In this document: positions 34,972 to 43,231 of the stretch, piece by piece
Position numbering within the stretch: position 1 is the first letter of the stretch
How the letters are laid out: the number at the start of each line of letters is the position of its first letter
Assembly: GCF_003330845.1 (NCBI RefSeq)
Contig: NZ_CP026121.1
Span: forward strand, 4,445,501-4,509,500
Direction of reading: 5' to 3'
Source of the DNA: Streptomyces sp. Go-475
Lineage (GTDB): Bacteria > Actinomycetota > Actinomycetes > Streptomycetales > Streptomycetaceae
DNA: 64,000 nt
Translations under genes and position numbers: made by a program
The notes under the pieces: model-generated
Database searches by the model: none
Told to the model about the DNA's origin: nothing
Seen by the model: the letters and a program-made list of their open reading frames with translations, nothing else

Positions 34972-36134
34972 GACCCCGCCTCCACCGCGACCGGTACGGG
35001 GATCCGCGCCCGCACCTCGAACCCGCGCCCGTCCGCTCCCGGCCCGGCGACCGCGCTGCCGCCGTGGGCCGCCGCCCGCTCCCGGACCCCCACCAGCCCG
35101 TGCCCGCCGGCCCCGGGCACGGGACGCGGCCCCCGCCCGTCGTCCGTCACACGTACCTCCAACTCGGCTTCCCGGTAGTCCAGTCGCACGGCCACGGTAC
35201 GGGCGTCAGCGTGGCGGACGGTATTGGTCAGGGCCTCCTGGACGACCCGGAAGACGGTGGCGGCGACCGCGTCCGGCACCGGCCGGACGCGGCCCGTCGT
35301 CCCGTACCCGACGGCGAGACCGCTGTCCCGCACCCGGTCGAGGAGCGCGGGCAGTTCGGCGAGCCCGGGCTGCGGGGCGCGCGGGGAGCCGCCGGGCTCG
35401 TCGCCGTCGCGCAGCACCCCCAGCATCCGGCGCAACTGGGCCATGGCGTCCCGTCCGGTGGCGGAGATCGCGTCGAAGGTGGCCTCCGCCCGCTCCGGCG
35501 CGTGCCGCACCGCGACCGGCCCGGCCTCCGCCTGCACGATCATCAGGCTCACCGCGTGGGAGAGGATGTCGTGCATCTCCCGCGCGATCCGGGCCCGTTC
35601 CCGCGCGGCGGCCCGCTCGGCCTCGACCAGGTGCGCCCGCCGGCGGGCGTCGGTCAGCCGCCCGAAGACGTAGGCGGCGGCCAGCACGAAGCAGGAGAAG
35701 GTCAGTTCACGCGCGGACCGCGTGTTCAGCCACACGCCCACGGGCACCGCGACGACCATGACCAGGGCGGCGACGAGCCGCTTCCGCGGGGGCGAGACCG
35801 CGGCGATGGTGTACACGACCACGAGCCCGGTGTACGGCAGCGGCTGCCCGGGCCCGTCCACGGTCAGCCGGTACAGCGCGTTGGCGGCCAGCACCGCGAA
35901 CAGCACGGCGACGGGCGCGCGCCGCCGCCACACCAGGGGCAGCACGGTGAGGGTGCTCAGCCCGTACGCGGCCCAGGTCGCGGGCGGCGTCCCGGGCGGG
36001 CGCGGCACGAGGAACGGCATGGTCATCGCGCCCTGGACGAGGAGCGCCACGCCGACGTCGAGCAGCAGCGGATTGGCCGCCGCCAGGGCCCGCCCCCGCT
36101 CCCACCACTCCCGCAGCACCCCGCGTATGCCCAT
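34968..36134 (-). CDS. NarL-type sensor histidine kinase of the serine hydrolase operon
   Basis: A 388-residue membrane kinase with about four or five hydrophobic spans in the first 160 residues. H-box: REMHDILSHAVSLMIVQAEA; N-box: FRVVQEALTNTVRHA; G-box: GHGLVGVRERAAAHGG. First gene of a three-gene operon (kinase, regulator, serine hydrolase), all joined by 4-base overlaps. Confidence 0.88.
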   Translation of the reverse strand: MGIRGVLREWWERGRALAAANPLLLDVGVALLVQGAMTMPFLVPRPPGTPPATWAAYGLSTLTVLPLVWRRRAPVAVLFAVLAANALYRLTVDGPGQPLPYTGLVVVYTIAAVSPPRKRLVAALVMVVAVPVGVWLNTRSARELTFSCFVLAAAYVFGRLTDARRRAHLVEAERAAARERARIAREMHDILSHAVSLMIVQAEAGPVAVRHAPERAEATFDAISATGRDAMAQLRRMLGVLRDGDEPGGSPRAPQPGLAELPALLDRVRDSGLAVGYGTTGRVRPVPDAVAATVFRVVQEALTNTVRHADARTVAVRLDYREAELEVRVTDDGRGPRPVPGAGGHGLVGVRERAAAHGGSAVAGPGADGRGFEVRARIPVPVAVEAGS

Positions 36135-36250
36135 GGCGACTCACGACCCCCGTCCCGTGCCGGCTGACACCGGAACGGTAAGGGATCCACCGCTCGGCGA
36201 CGGGGCGCAACGCGGCCGGTGCCGTGCGGGGTCGGGTCAGGGGGCAGGCG

Positions 36251-36634
36251 TCAGGGTGTCTCCGGTGGCGTCCACGCTGCCACCAGGTCGAGCAGGCCCG
36301 GGAAGCGGGCGTTGAGGTCGGTGACCCGGACGTGGCTGCGGCGTTCCAGGCCGTACTGGCGCTGGCGGGTGATGCCGGCCTCGCGCAGGGCCTTGAAGTG
36401 GTGGGTGAGGGAGGACTTGGGGCGGTCGAGGCCGAACCAGCCGCAGGAGTGGTCGAACGCCTCGGACTCCAGCAGCAGTTTCCGCACGATCCGCAGGCGC
36501 AGCGGGTCGCTCAGCGCGCCCAGCACCGTCTCGAGACGCAGGTCCTCCACCGCCGGCTCGGGCAGCGGTTCCGGCAGGTCGTCCGGCTCCGGCACCACCT
36601 TGATGACCGGCACCTGGCGCGTCGTCGCGGACAT
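36251..36634 (-). CDS. ArsR-type winged-helix regulator, divergent from an MFS gene
   Basis: A 127-residue winged-helix protein: VLGALSDPLRLRIVRKLL, then the recognition region PKSSLTHHFKALREAGITR and the wing RQYGLERRSHVRV. It has no obvious metal-site cysteine pair apart from one Cys (HSCGWFGLD), so it may sense an organic compound. The ATG at 36634 is chosen because the conserved core follows. It is divergent from an MFS exporter with inverted repeats between, so it most likely represses both. Confidence 0.82.
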   Translation of the reverse strand: MSATTRQVPVIKVVPEPDDLPEPLPEPAVEDLRLETVLGALSDPLRLRIVRKLLLESEAFDHSCGWFGLDRPKSSLTHHFKALREAGITRQRQYGLERRSHVRVTDLNARFPGLLDLVAAWTPPETP

Positions 36635-36665
36635 GGGCCGCCCCTTCCTCCCACCCGAATCCTCT

Positions 36666-36711
36666 GTACGAGTTTTATCGTACTGCATGCTAAGTTCGAA
36701 TGGACTCGTAC
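36666..36711. promoter_or_regulatory. Inverted repeats between the ArsR-type and MFS genes
   Basis: GTACGA (36666) and TCGTAC (36678) form an inverted repeat with a 6-base spacer, and ACTCGTAC at 36704 repeats the half site again. Three half sites in the 100-base divergent gap are a good candidate operator. Confidence 0.55.
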
Positions 36712-36735
36712 TGAGCTTGGCCGGAGGGAGCACCC

Positions 36736-37995
36736 ATGTCGGAGAGTCGGACCGTGCCCGCCGAGGCGGTGGACGCACAGCAACGCCCCGCGCCTCCCAC
36801 CCGGCCGGAGCGCCGTACGCCCACCTGGTGGGTGTGGCTGGCGGCGTGGCCCGTCACCGCCGTCTTCGTGCTGTCCAACGCGGCGACCCCGCTGTACGTG
36901 CTGTGGCAGCGCGACATCGGGTTCTCCAAGGGCACCCTGACCGTCGTCTTCGCGTTCTACATCGTCGGCCTGCTCGGCTCGCTGCTGGTCTCGGGCGTCG
37001 TCTCCGACCGGCTGGGCCGCAAGCCCGTGCTGCTGCCCGCGCTCGGCCTCGCCCTCGCCGCCTGCGCGATCTTCGCGACGGCCACGACGGTGACCGCGCT
37101 GATCATCGCCCGGCTGTTCACCGGCATCGCCGTCGGCGCCGTCGTCTCCGCCGGCATGGCGGCCGTGACGGACGTGGCGGGCCCCGAGCGCAAGCGGCTC
37201 GCCGCGCTGCTGGCCTCCTGCGCGATGGTCTTCGGGGCCGGCCTCGGCCCGCTCCTCGCCGGCCTGCTGTCCGAGACGCTCCCGGCCCCCACCGTGACCG
37301 TCTTCGCCGTGGAGGCCGTCCTGCTGGCCACGGCCGTCCTCGCCGTGCTGCGCATGCCCGTACGCCGTCCCGCCGCCCGCGGCAAGGGCGCCTGGGTGCG
37401 CGTGCCCGGCGTGCCGTACGGCAACGGCATCCAGCTCGCCCTCGGCATCGCGGTGTTCGCGCCCGGCATCACCGCCACGTCCTTCGTGCTGTCGCTCGGC
37501 CCCACCCTGCTGACCGAACTGCTCGGCACCACCAGCCGGATCGTCTCCGGGGCCATGGCCTTCGTCATGTTCCTCGCCGCCACCGGCGTCCAGTTCGCCG
37601 TGCGGCAGCTGCGCCGGCGCGCCATCCTGACCGCCGGCGCGATCAGCACCACCCTCAGCATGGGCGCGCTGATCGCCGCCGTGCACGCCTCGTCGGTCGC
37701 GCTGCTCGTCGCCTCCGCCCTGCTCGCCGGGGCCGGGCAGGGCATGGGCCAGCTCGGCGGCCTGTCCCTGCTCAACTCCACCGTCCCGGCGCGGCGGCTC
37801 GCCGAGGCCAACGCCGCGCTGAACGTGGGCGGTTACCTCCCGGCCGGGCTCCTGCCGGTGTCCACCGGCTACCTCATGGACGCTGTGGGCCTGCCCACCG
37901 GGGCGACCGTCTTCGGGACCGTCCTGATGGGCCTGGCCGTCATCGGCGGCATCGTCGTCCTGACCGGCCACCGCCGGGTGCCCGGGCCGGCGTGA
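36736..37995 (+). CDS. MFS transporter
   Basis: A 419-residue major facilitator superfamily protein with twelve predicted spans; the loop 2-3 signature is SGVVSDRLGRKPVLL. Probably a drug or metabolite exporter. It is divergent from an ArsR-type regulator, with a repeated GTACGA/TCGTAC operator in between, which suggests induction by its substrate. A 12-bp hairpin follows the gene. Confidence 0.87.
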   Translation: MSESRTVPAEAVDAQQRPAPPTRPERRTPTWWVWLAAWPVTAVFVLSNAATPLYVLWQRDIGFSKGTLTVVFAFYIVGLLGSLLVSGVVSDRLGRKPVLLPALGLALAACAIFATATTVTALIIARLFTGIAVGAVVSAGMAAVTDVAGPERKRLAALLASCAMVFGAGLGPLLAGLLSETLPAPTVTVFAVEAVLLATAVLAVLRMPVRRPAARGKGAWVRVPGVPYGNGIQLALGIAVFAPGITATSFVLSLGPTLLTELLGTTSRIVSGAMAFVMFLAATGVQFAVRQLRRRAILTAGAISTTLSMGALIAAVHASSVALLVASALLAGAGQGMGQLGGLSLLNSTVPARRLAEANAALNVGGYLPAGLLPVSTGYLMDAVGLPTGATVFGTVLMGLAVIGGIVVLTGHRRVPGPA

Positions 37996-38009
37996 CGCCA
38001 TGGCGAGAA

Positions 38010-38039
38010 CGCCGGTCCACCCCCCCCGGTGGACCGGCG
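38010..38039. terminator. Hairpin terminator between convergent MFS and ECF genes
   Basis: CGCCGGTCCACC and GGTGGACCGGCG pair perfectly (12 bp) around a loop of six C. It lies 15 bases after the MFS stop and 25 from the end of the ECF gene. Confidence 0.72.
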
Positions 38040-38063
38040 TGGACCTCGGCACGGCGGCGGTGG

Positions 38064-38645
38064 TCAGCCGTCGACGCCGCGAGCGGCCAGGGCCCGGCGC
38101 AGCGCGCGGATCGCGTAGTACGCCCGGGACTTCACCGTCCCCTGGGGAATCCCGAGGAGTTCCGAGACCTGCGCCACGCTGCTGCCGTCGAAGTACAGGT
38201 GCCGCAGGATCCCGCGCTGCTGCTCGGTGAGGTCGTCCAGCGCGTCCGTCACCACATGCCCCGTCAGCAGCCGGTTCACCTCGTCGGCGACGGGGACGTC
38301 CGTGTCCTCCAGCGCGTCCGCGGCCACCGGGCGCAGCACCTGCGCCCGGTGATCGTCGATCAGCAGGTTGCGGACGACCGTGAACAGCCACGGCCGCATC
38401 GTCTCCGGCGCGGTGCCCAGCGCCCCGGCGTGGCTCCAGGCCCGGACGACGGCCTCCTGGAGGATGTCCTCGGCCCGGTGCCAGTCGCCGCGCAGCCGTC
38501 GGACCGCGTACCGCAGCAGCACCGTGCCGTGCTGGGCGTACACCGCCCGGATGAACGTCTCGGCGTCCACGCCGTCGTGCTCCGGGGCCGCCAGGACCCC
38601 GCCCGCGGCCCGCGCCTCGGCCGACCGGACCTCTGCGACCGGCAT
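38064..38645 (-). CDS. ECF RNA polymerase sigma factor
   Basis: A 193-residue ECF sigma factor. Region 2 is AEDILQEAVVRAWSHA and WLFTVVRNLLIDDHRA; region 4 is LTEQQRGILRHLYFDGSSVA followed by LGIPQGTVKSRAYYAIRALR. It starts with 25 extra residues before region 2. No anti-sigma gene adjoins; the upstream gene on the same strand encodes a secreted DUF4232 protein but a strong terminator separates them. The nearby XRE membrane protein could be functionally linked, which is a guess. Confidence 0.88.
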   Translation of the reverse strand: MPVAEVRSAEARAAGGVLAAPEHDGVDAETFIRAVYAQHGTVLLRYAVRRLRGDWHRAEDILQEAVVRAWSHAGALGTAPETMRPWLFTVVRNLLIDDHRAQVLRPVAADALEDTDVPVADEVNRLLTGHVVTDALDDLTEQQRGILRHLYFDGSSVAQVSELLGIPQGTVKSRAYYAIRALRRALAARGVDG

Positions 38646-38704
38646 CAGAGCGCCTCACACTTCTTCACGCGAATCCCCCGTAGGCACAGACAGGCATCAC
38701 GAGT

Positions 38705-38746
38705 GCGTCCCACGGCACCGCCACCACCGGCGGTGCCGTGGGACGC
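38705..38746 (-). terminator. 18-bp perfect hairpin after the DUF4232 gene
   Basis: Arms at 38705-38722 and 38729-38746 are perfectly complementary with a 6-base loop, 9 bases after the stop of the DUF4232 gene. Confidence 0.75.
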
Positions 38747-38754
38747 GGGACGGC

Positions 38755-39309
38755 TCAGCCGAACAGCGCGTCGTACACGTCGCTCTGCCAGTACGTGACG
38801 AAGTTGGCGCTGTTGAAGTACGTGCCGTCGCCGGGCAGCTTCAGCGTCGTGCCCTTGCCGACGGAGCCGAACCCGCCCCTGTCGGCGAAGTTCACGCCCA
38901 GGTTCTTGGCGGTGTGGCCGTCCTCGCCGTCGGGGGAGGAGGTCCCGATGCCGGCGTACCCGGACTCGCCCGGTGCCAGGGTCACCACGGCCTGGGGCTT
39001 GCTGGACTCCAGCCACGGCATGGGGGCCTGGGCGTCGGGGTGGGTGGACAGGAAGGGCGCGCTGTAGAGGTTGCAGGGCTTGGTGCCGGTGTTGGTGGCC
39101 GTGAGCAGCAGGGTGTTGATCGGCCGGGAGACGTCCTCGACGGTCAGCTTGGTGTTCGCGGTGGTGCAGGCGGTCATCACGGGGCCCTGCGTCGAGGTGG
39201 CGGCGGAGGCGGTCTGGGCCGTGGCCTGGACACCGACGAGGGCGAACGCGGCGGCGGCGACCATGGAGGAGGCGGCGACGCGGGTGGTGATGCGGCGTGC
39301 GATACGCAT
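38755..39309 (-). CDS. Secreted DUF4232 protein
   Basis: A 184-residue exported protein. The signal peptide covers about 1-36 (ending ASAA). The mature part is a DUF4232 domain: MTACTTANTKLTVEDV, TATNTGTKPCNLYSAPFLST and the late LAPGESGYAGI; this is a beta-rich extracellular domain of unknown function with two cysteines that may form a disulfide. A second DUF4232 protein, a lipoprotein, lies at 41187. It is divergent from the membrane XRE gene at 39577, which may control it. Confidence 0.8.
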   Translation of the reverse strand: MRIARRITTRVAASSMVAAAAFALVGVQATAQTASAATSTQGPVMTACTTANTKLTVEDVSRPINTLLLTATNTGTKPCNLYSAPFLSTHPDAQAPMPWLESSKPQAVVTLAPGESGYAGIGTSSPDGEDGHTAKNLGVNFADRGGFGSVGKGTTLKLPGDGTYFNSANFVTYWQSDVYDALFG

Positions 39310-39506
39310 GGGTGAACTGCTTTCTGTGAGACGCGAAGTCCGGAGTCAGATGTTCCGGTTGATGGTTGCCGGCCGGTCAGATTCGCGGCCGAAAAGGGAA
39401 GTTGAGACCAGCGTCACCGCCTTCGAGCGGGGCGGCGTGCTTGGATGACCCAAGCCTGTGGCACGCTGCGTCCCATCCGCCATTCCAAGCTGACCTTTGG
39501 AACGCT

Positions 39507-39563
39507 GGGACGTCGAATCAGGCTCTGACCAGGGGGAACGTCCCACTCGTGGGATGTCGAATG
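39507..39563. promoter_or_regulatory. Direct repeats upstream of the XRE membrane-protein gene
   Basis: GGGACGTCGAATC (39507) and GGGATGTCGAATG (39551) are repeats 44 bases apart, about four helical turns, in the 267-base gap between the divergent DUF4232 and XRE genes. A GGGAACGTCCC palindrome lies between them. Candidate binding site for the XRE protein; nothing else is evident in the gap. Confidence 0.35.
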
Positions 39564-39576
39564 AGATGGAGGACCG

Positions 39577-41112
39577 GTGGGGGCGGCTGAGGAGACAGCT
39601 GATTTCGCGGAACTTCTACGCGTGTTGAAGCAGCGTTCGGGGCTCAGCTACGAAGCTCTGGCCAAGCGGGCGCACATGAGCACGTCGACGCTGCACCGCT
39701 ACTGCAAGGGGGAGGGGGTGCCCGCCGACTACGCCTCCGTCTCGCGTGTCGCGCGGGTGTGCAAGGCGACTCCGGAGGAGATGGTCGAACTCCACCGGCG
39801 GTGGGTCATGGCCGACGCGGCACGGGAACGCTCCCGACGAGCCGCGGCGGACGGGGCCGGCTCCGGGACCGGCCCCGGGACGGGCCTCGAAGCGGGTCCT
39901 GAGGCGGGAGTTGTGTCCGGGGCCGGGGCCGGGGTTGCTGCGGATCCCGGGCCGGTGTACGAGCCGGAGCCGGGGCGGGAGTCGATGTCCGAGCCGGGGC
40001 CGGGGCGGGAGTCGGTGTCCGAGCCGGGGCCGGAGCCGGGGCCGGGGCGGGAGTCGGTGTCCGAGCCGGGGCCGGTGTCCGAGGTGGTGGTCGGGGCCGG
40101 GAGCGAGGAACTGGTCGGACCCGGAGCGGAGGGGCCGCCGCACGCGGGCGGGTCCACGCGGCGTCCGGGGCGGCGACGGCGGGCCTTCTTCCGCAAGCGG
40201 CGGGTCGTGGTCGCCGCGAGCACCCTCGCCGTGGTCGCCCTGACGACGGCGGTCCTGGAGAACATCGACGCCGGCGCGGACCCGGGCGGCCGGCCGCGCG
40301 CCGCGACACTGTCCACCGGGTCCTGGGAACCGTACGGGTCGGCGACCCCGTCCACGTCCCCCTCCGCACGGCCGAGCGGCTCCGCCGCCTCGAAGTCGCC
40401 GAGCGCGACGCCGTCGGCGTCGGCGGGCGCGTCGGCGGGCACGGCGGGGGGCGGCGGTGCCGCCGCCACCCGGGACAACGGACCGAAGGCCGGCCCCGAG
40501 CGGGACGACGTGCCGCTGACGGTGAGCGCCCGCGCCCACGACTGGGAGGGGTACTGCGGCACGCACTACCTGGTCGACCGGCCCCCGGCCCAGGTCCCGC
40601 TGCCCCCCGCGACGCTGCAGGACGCCCCGAAGTGGGCGAGCGACGCCGACGCCGTCCCCGCGGGCCGGCACCGTGTGTCGCTGGCCGTCCAGGGCACCGG
40701 GGACCAGGCCGTCCTCATCGAGTCGCTGGACGTCCGCGTGGTCGGCTCGGGCGCGCCCCTGGACTGGAACGCGTACGAGATGGGCATCGGCTGCGGCGGA
40801 GGCGTGGAGCCGAGGGAGTTCGGTCTCGACCTCGACGCGGCACGGCCCGCCGTACGCCCGAAGGGGGGCCAGCGCGGCTTCCCCTACAGCGTCAGCCGGT
40901 CCGACGCGGAGGTGCTGTACATCACCGCCCGGACCAGCACCCGTGACGTGAAGTGGTACCTGGTGCTGGAGTGGAGCAGCGGCGGCCGCCAGGGAACGAT
41001 CGAGATCATGGACGGCGGGAAACCCTTCCACACCACCTCCATGACCGGCCGCCCGCTCTACGGCTACCTGCCCGGCAGCACCGAGTGGGAGAAGCAGGAG
41101 CCACAGGGTTAG
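39577..41112 (+). CDS. XRE-family DNA-binding protein with a membrane span and outer domain
   Basis: A 511-residue protein with an N-terminal XRE helix-turn-helix (about 10-65: SGLSYEALAKRAHMSTSTLH), a long low-complexity linker with SEPGPGRES repeats (about 128-168), a basic stretch and one membrane helix at about 208-228 (VVVAASTLAVVALTTAV), a Ser/Pro-rich region and a C-terminal extracellular domain of about 200 residues with paired cysteines (EGYCGTHYLVD, GIGCGGG). Such proteins can couple an outside signal to DNA. Start: GTG at 39577 with GGAGG. Convergent with a DUF4232 lipoprotein gene, divergent from another DUF4232 gene. Confidence 0.82.
   Translation: MGAAEETADFAELLRVLKQRSGLSYEALAKRAHMSTSTLHRYCKGEGVPADYASVSRVARVCKATPEEMVELHRRWVMADAARERSRRAAADGAGSGTGPGTGLEAGPEAGVVSGAGAGVAADPGPVYEPEPGRESMSEPGPGRESVSEPGPEPGPGRESVSEPGPVSEVVVGAGSEELVGPGAEGPPHAGGSTRRPGRRRRAFFRKRRVVVAASTLAVVALTTAVLENIDAGADPGGRPRAATLSTGSWEPYGSATPSTSPSARPSGSAASKSPSATPSASAGASAGTAGGGGAAATRDNGPKAGPERDDVPLTVSARAHDWEGYCGTHYLVDRPPAQVPLPPATLQDAPKWASDADAVPAGRHRVSLAVQGTGDQAVLIESLDVRVVGSGAPLDWNAYEMGIGCGGGVEPREFGLDLDAARPAVRPKGGQRGFPYSVSRSDAEVLYITARTSTRDVKWYLVLEWSSGGRQGTIEIMDGGKPFHTTSMTGRPLYGYLPGSTEWEKQEPQG
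39961..40080 (+). repeat. 30-bp-type coding minisatellite in the XRE gene
   Basis: Two 30-base units, one expanded 42-base unit and one 18-base unit run head to tail, built on GAGCCGGGGCCGGGGCGGG plus AGTCGGTGTCC. All lengths are multiples of three and encode SEPGPGRESV-type repeats in the cytoplasmic linker, so copy number can change without breaking the frame. Confidence 0.8.
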
Positions 41113-41127
41113 GGCCCGTCAGCAGAA

Positions 41128-41174
41128 CGCCGGTGGGCCGGCCGGACTCGGGAGGTCCGGCCGGCCCACCGGCG
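41128..41174. terminator. 20-bp perfect hairpin between convergent genes
   Basis: Arms 41128-41147 and 41155-41174 are perfect complements with a 7-base loop, placed between the stops at 41112 and 41187; it can serve both genes. Confidence 0.75.
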
Positions 41175-41186
41175 TGCGGGCGGTCC

Positions 41187-41936
41187 TCAGGAGAAGGGCA
41201 CCGCGTCCGCGGCGGAGGTGTGCCAGTTGGTGACGATCGGCCGGTCGACCGTGAACGTGCCGACCCGCAGGGACACCGGGTTGGGGTCGTCGTCGCCGAT
41301 CGCGACGATGAGGCTGTCCAGTTCCTTGCCGGAGTCGCCGCCGGTGGTCTTCGGGTTCACGCCGGCGTAGGCGGTGACCCCGGCGCGCAGCGTGATCGCC
41401 GGGCCCACGGACTGCTCGGCGGGTCCGGCCTCGGTGCCGTCCGAGCCGAAGGCCACGGTGGGCAGGGCGGCGGGCAGGGTGCAGGTGATGCCCGGCTTGG
41501 CCTTGGCCTGGATGAGGAAGTAGCCGCCGGCCTGCGTCCTGGACGCCACGCTCCAGGAGATGTCGTTGGCTCCGCAGGCCTGCCCGTAGCCGCTCTTGTC
41601 ACCGGTGCCGCCGTTCTTCCCCGCGCCGGACGCCCCACCCTGCTTCCCGGACGCACCGCCGGAACCACCGCCCGACGCGCCGCCCACCGCGGCCTCGCCC
41701 GCCGCGCCCCCCGTCTTGCCGCCCGCCGCAGTCCCCCCGCCGGAGGGCTCCGCGGTCCCGGAACCACCGCCGCTCCCCGCCCCCTGGCCGGAGCCCGCGG
41801 TGGCCGAGGAGCCGGGCGCCGCGGACGACGAGCCGCTCGGCGAAGCCGATGTCGTGTCGCCGCCCTGGCAGGCGGTCAGCAGCCCCGCGCCGAGCAGGAC
41901 GGTGGTGGCGAGGACGGTGCGCAGACGACGGTTCAT
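41187..41936 (-). CDS. DUF4232-type lipoprotein
   Basis: A 249-residue lipoprotein. The signal peptide ends in the lipobox LLTAC (Cys23). A Gly/Ser/Ala-rich linker runs from about 25 to 115, followed by a DUF4232-like domain: CGANDISWSVASRTQ, a central cysteine in PGITCTLPAALPTVAFG, and AITLRAGVTAYAGVN. It should sit on the outer membrane face with the linker reaching through the wall. Convergent with the XRE membrane protein, which has an extracellular domain that might interact; this is an inference from position. Confidence 0.8.
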   Translation of the reverse strand: MNRRLRTVLATTVLLGAGLLTACQGGDTTSASPSGSSSAAPGSSATAGSGQGAGSGGGSGTAEPSGGGTAAGGKTGGAAGEAAVGGASGGGSGGASGKQGGASGAGKNGGTGDKSGYGQACGANDISWSVASRTQAGGYFLIQAKAKPGITCTLPAALPTVAFGSDGTEAGPAEQSVGPAITLRAGVTAYAGVNPKTTGGDSGKELDSLIVAIGDDDPNPVSLRVGTFTVDRPIVTNWHTSAADAVPFS

Positions 41937-42146
41937 GACGGTGATTCCTCTCCGAGGTGCGGATGCGCGGCACCGAAGGCCCGGTGCCGCTCGTTGCCGA
42001 TCCGCCCTACGGCCGTGGACCGCCGCGGGTTCGATGCCGTCTTGCGTCCATGACAGTGCCGTGACGCGCCCGTGACACAGGATGCCGGCCTGGTCGCCGG
42101 CCGATCACTCAAGGACGCCGGCCATGACGTCGCCAGTCGGCCCGTC

Positions 42147-42420
42147 CTATCTCGCCACGAGCTTCTCGAAGAAGAACTCGTGCTTGAGGAACGACGTCTC
42201 GTGCTCCGCGCCGGGATACGGCGGGATGAGCTGGGCGGCTGGAAGAGCCGCCAGCCGTCCCGCAGGGCCGCGACGCCCGTCGGGTACGGGGTTGGTCGCT
42301 GTCGCCGGTCGTGGGGTGGCCGGCTCCCGTGCCGTCGTAGCGGGCCCAGCCGACGACGGCGGAGTCCAGGGCGGAGGTGTCCAGGTAGAGGACGAGGACC
42401 TGCTGCCGGGTGGTGGTCAC
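42147..42420 (-). pseudogene. Small conserved gene broken by two frameshifts
   Basis: Reading from GTG at 42420 gives TTRQQVLVLYLDTSALDSAV, continuing to HPTTGDSDQP. At about 42290 the sensible frame changes to PYPTGVAALRDGWRLFQ, and at about 42240 changes again to AQLIPPYPGAEHETSFLKHE and a TAG at 42147. Each break needs one missing base, both in C-rich runs. Joined, the pieces make a smooth protein of about 95 residues of unknown function. Either the gene is decaying or the sequence has two errors. Its GTG overlaps the end of the PhyH gene (GTGA), so it belongs to that operon. Confidence 0.7.
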
Positions 42421-43202
42421 GCGCTGCTCCTCGCGAGGGCGGGCCGGTTGGTGATGCGGGTGGCCCAGTAATCGATGTCGAAGCCGGGGTCGGCGGACAG
42501 GGAGCGCCACAACCGGATGCGGTTGTGGATCTCCAGACGTGCGGTGGCCTGCTCGTACCAGGGGAAGGTGCGCCGCGACTCCTCGCGGACGGCGGGGGCG
42601 TGCAGGTCCGCCGTGTCCCACAGCCGCACCTGCGGCACGGTCGGGTTGAAGCGGATCTTGTACATGTGGCGGACGGTGTCCCTGTCGTTGCGCCGGCCGC
42701 CGTGCCAGGTCCCGTGGTGCAGCAGCAGGACCGTGCCGGCCGGGCAGGTCAGCCGGGTCTGCCCGCGCAGGTTCTGGTAGCGGCCGGTGTCGGACTCGTT
42801 GGTGCGGCGCAGATGGCTGCCGGGGACGAGGAGCGTGCCGCCCATGTCGGCGGTGACCGCCTGCGGGTAGTACATGAGCTGCACGTCGAACGCGTCGGTC
42901 CGCGGATCGATGAGCGCGTCGGCGTGCAGGGGCTGCGCACTGCCCTCGTGGGGCAGGCGGGTGTGCGCGAAGTGGTGGTCGACGGTGGGGTCCGGTCCGA
43001 CCAGGCTCTCCAGGGCGCCCGCGACGGCGGGGAGTTCGACGAGCCGGCGGGCGAAGGACCCCGCGGGGAACGCCTCCGGCACGGGCGTGCCGTACGGCAC
43101 GGAGGGCAGCCCGGCGGCGAACACGCCGAGCGCCTCCTCGTTCATCTCCGGCGGGACGACGTCGTCGAGGCGCAGGAAACCGTGCGCCACGAACCGGGCC
43201 AC
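42417..43202 (-). CDS. Phytanoyl-CoA dioxygenase (PhyH)-family oxygenase
   Basis: A 261-residue Fe(II)/2-oxoglutarate-dependent dioxygenase. The metal triad is visible: His93 and Asp95 in PLHADALID and His167 in GTWHGGRR, followed by the Arg that binds 2-oxoglutarate (RHMYKIRF). The substrate is unknown; bacterial members hydroxylate small metabolites. The GTG at 43202 is the only good start, but readable codons continue upstream (TKQLLSSVQ), so a few N-terminal residues may have been lost with an original start. The divergent AraC gene starts 30 bases away and is the likely regulator. Confidence 0.78.
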   Translation of the reverse strand: MARFVAHGFLRLDDVVPPEMNEEALGVFAAGLPSVPYGTPVPEAFPAGSFARRLVELPAVAGALESLVGPDPTVDHHFAHTRLPHEGSAQPLHADALIDPRTDAFDVQLMYYPQAVTADMGGTLLVPGSHLRRTNESDTGRYQNLRGQTRLTCPAGTVLLLHHGTWHGGRRNDRDTVRHMYKIRFNPTVPQVRLWDTADLHAPAVREESRRTFPWYEQATARLEIHNRIRLWRSLSADPGFDIDYWATRITNRPALARSSA

Positions 43203-43231
43203 CTGGACGGAGCTCAGCAGCTGTTTGGTGG

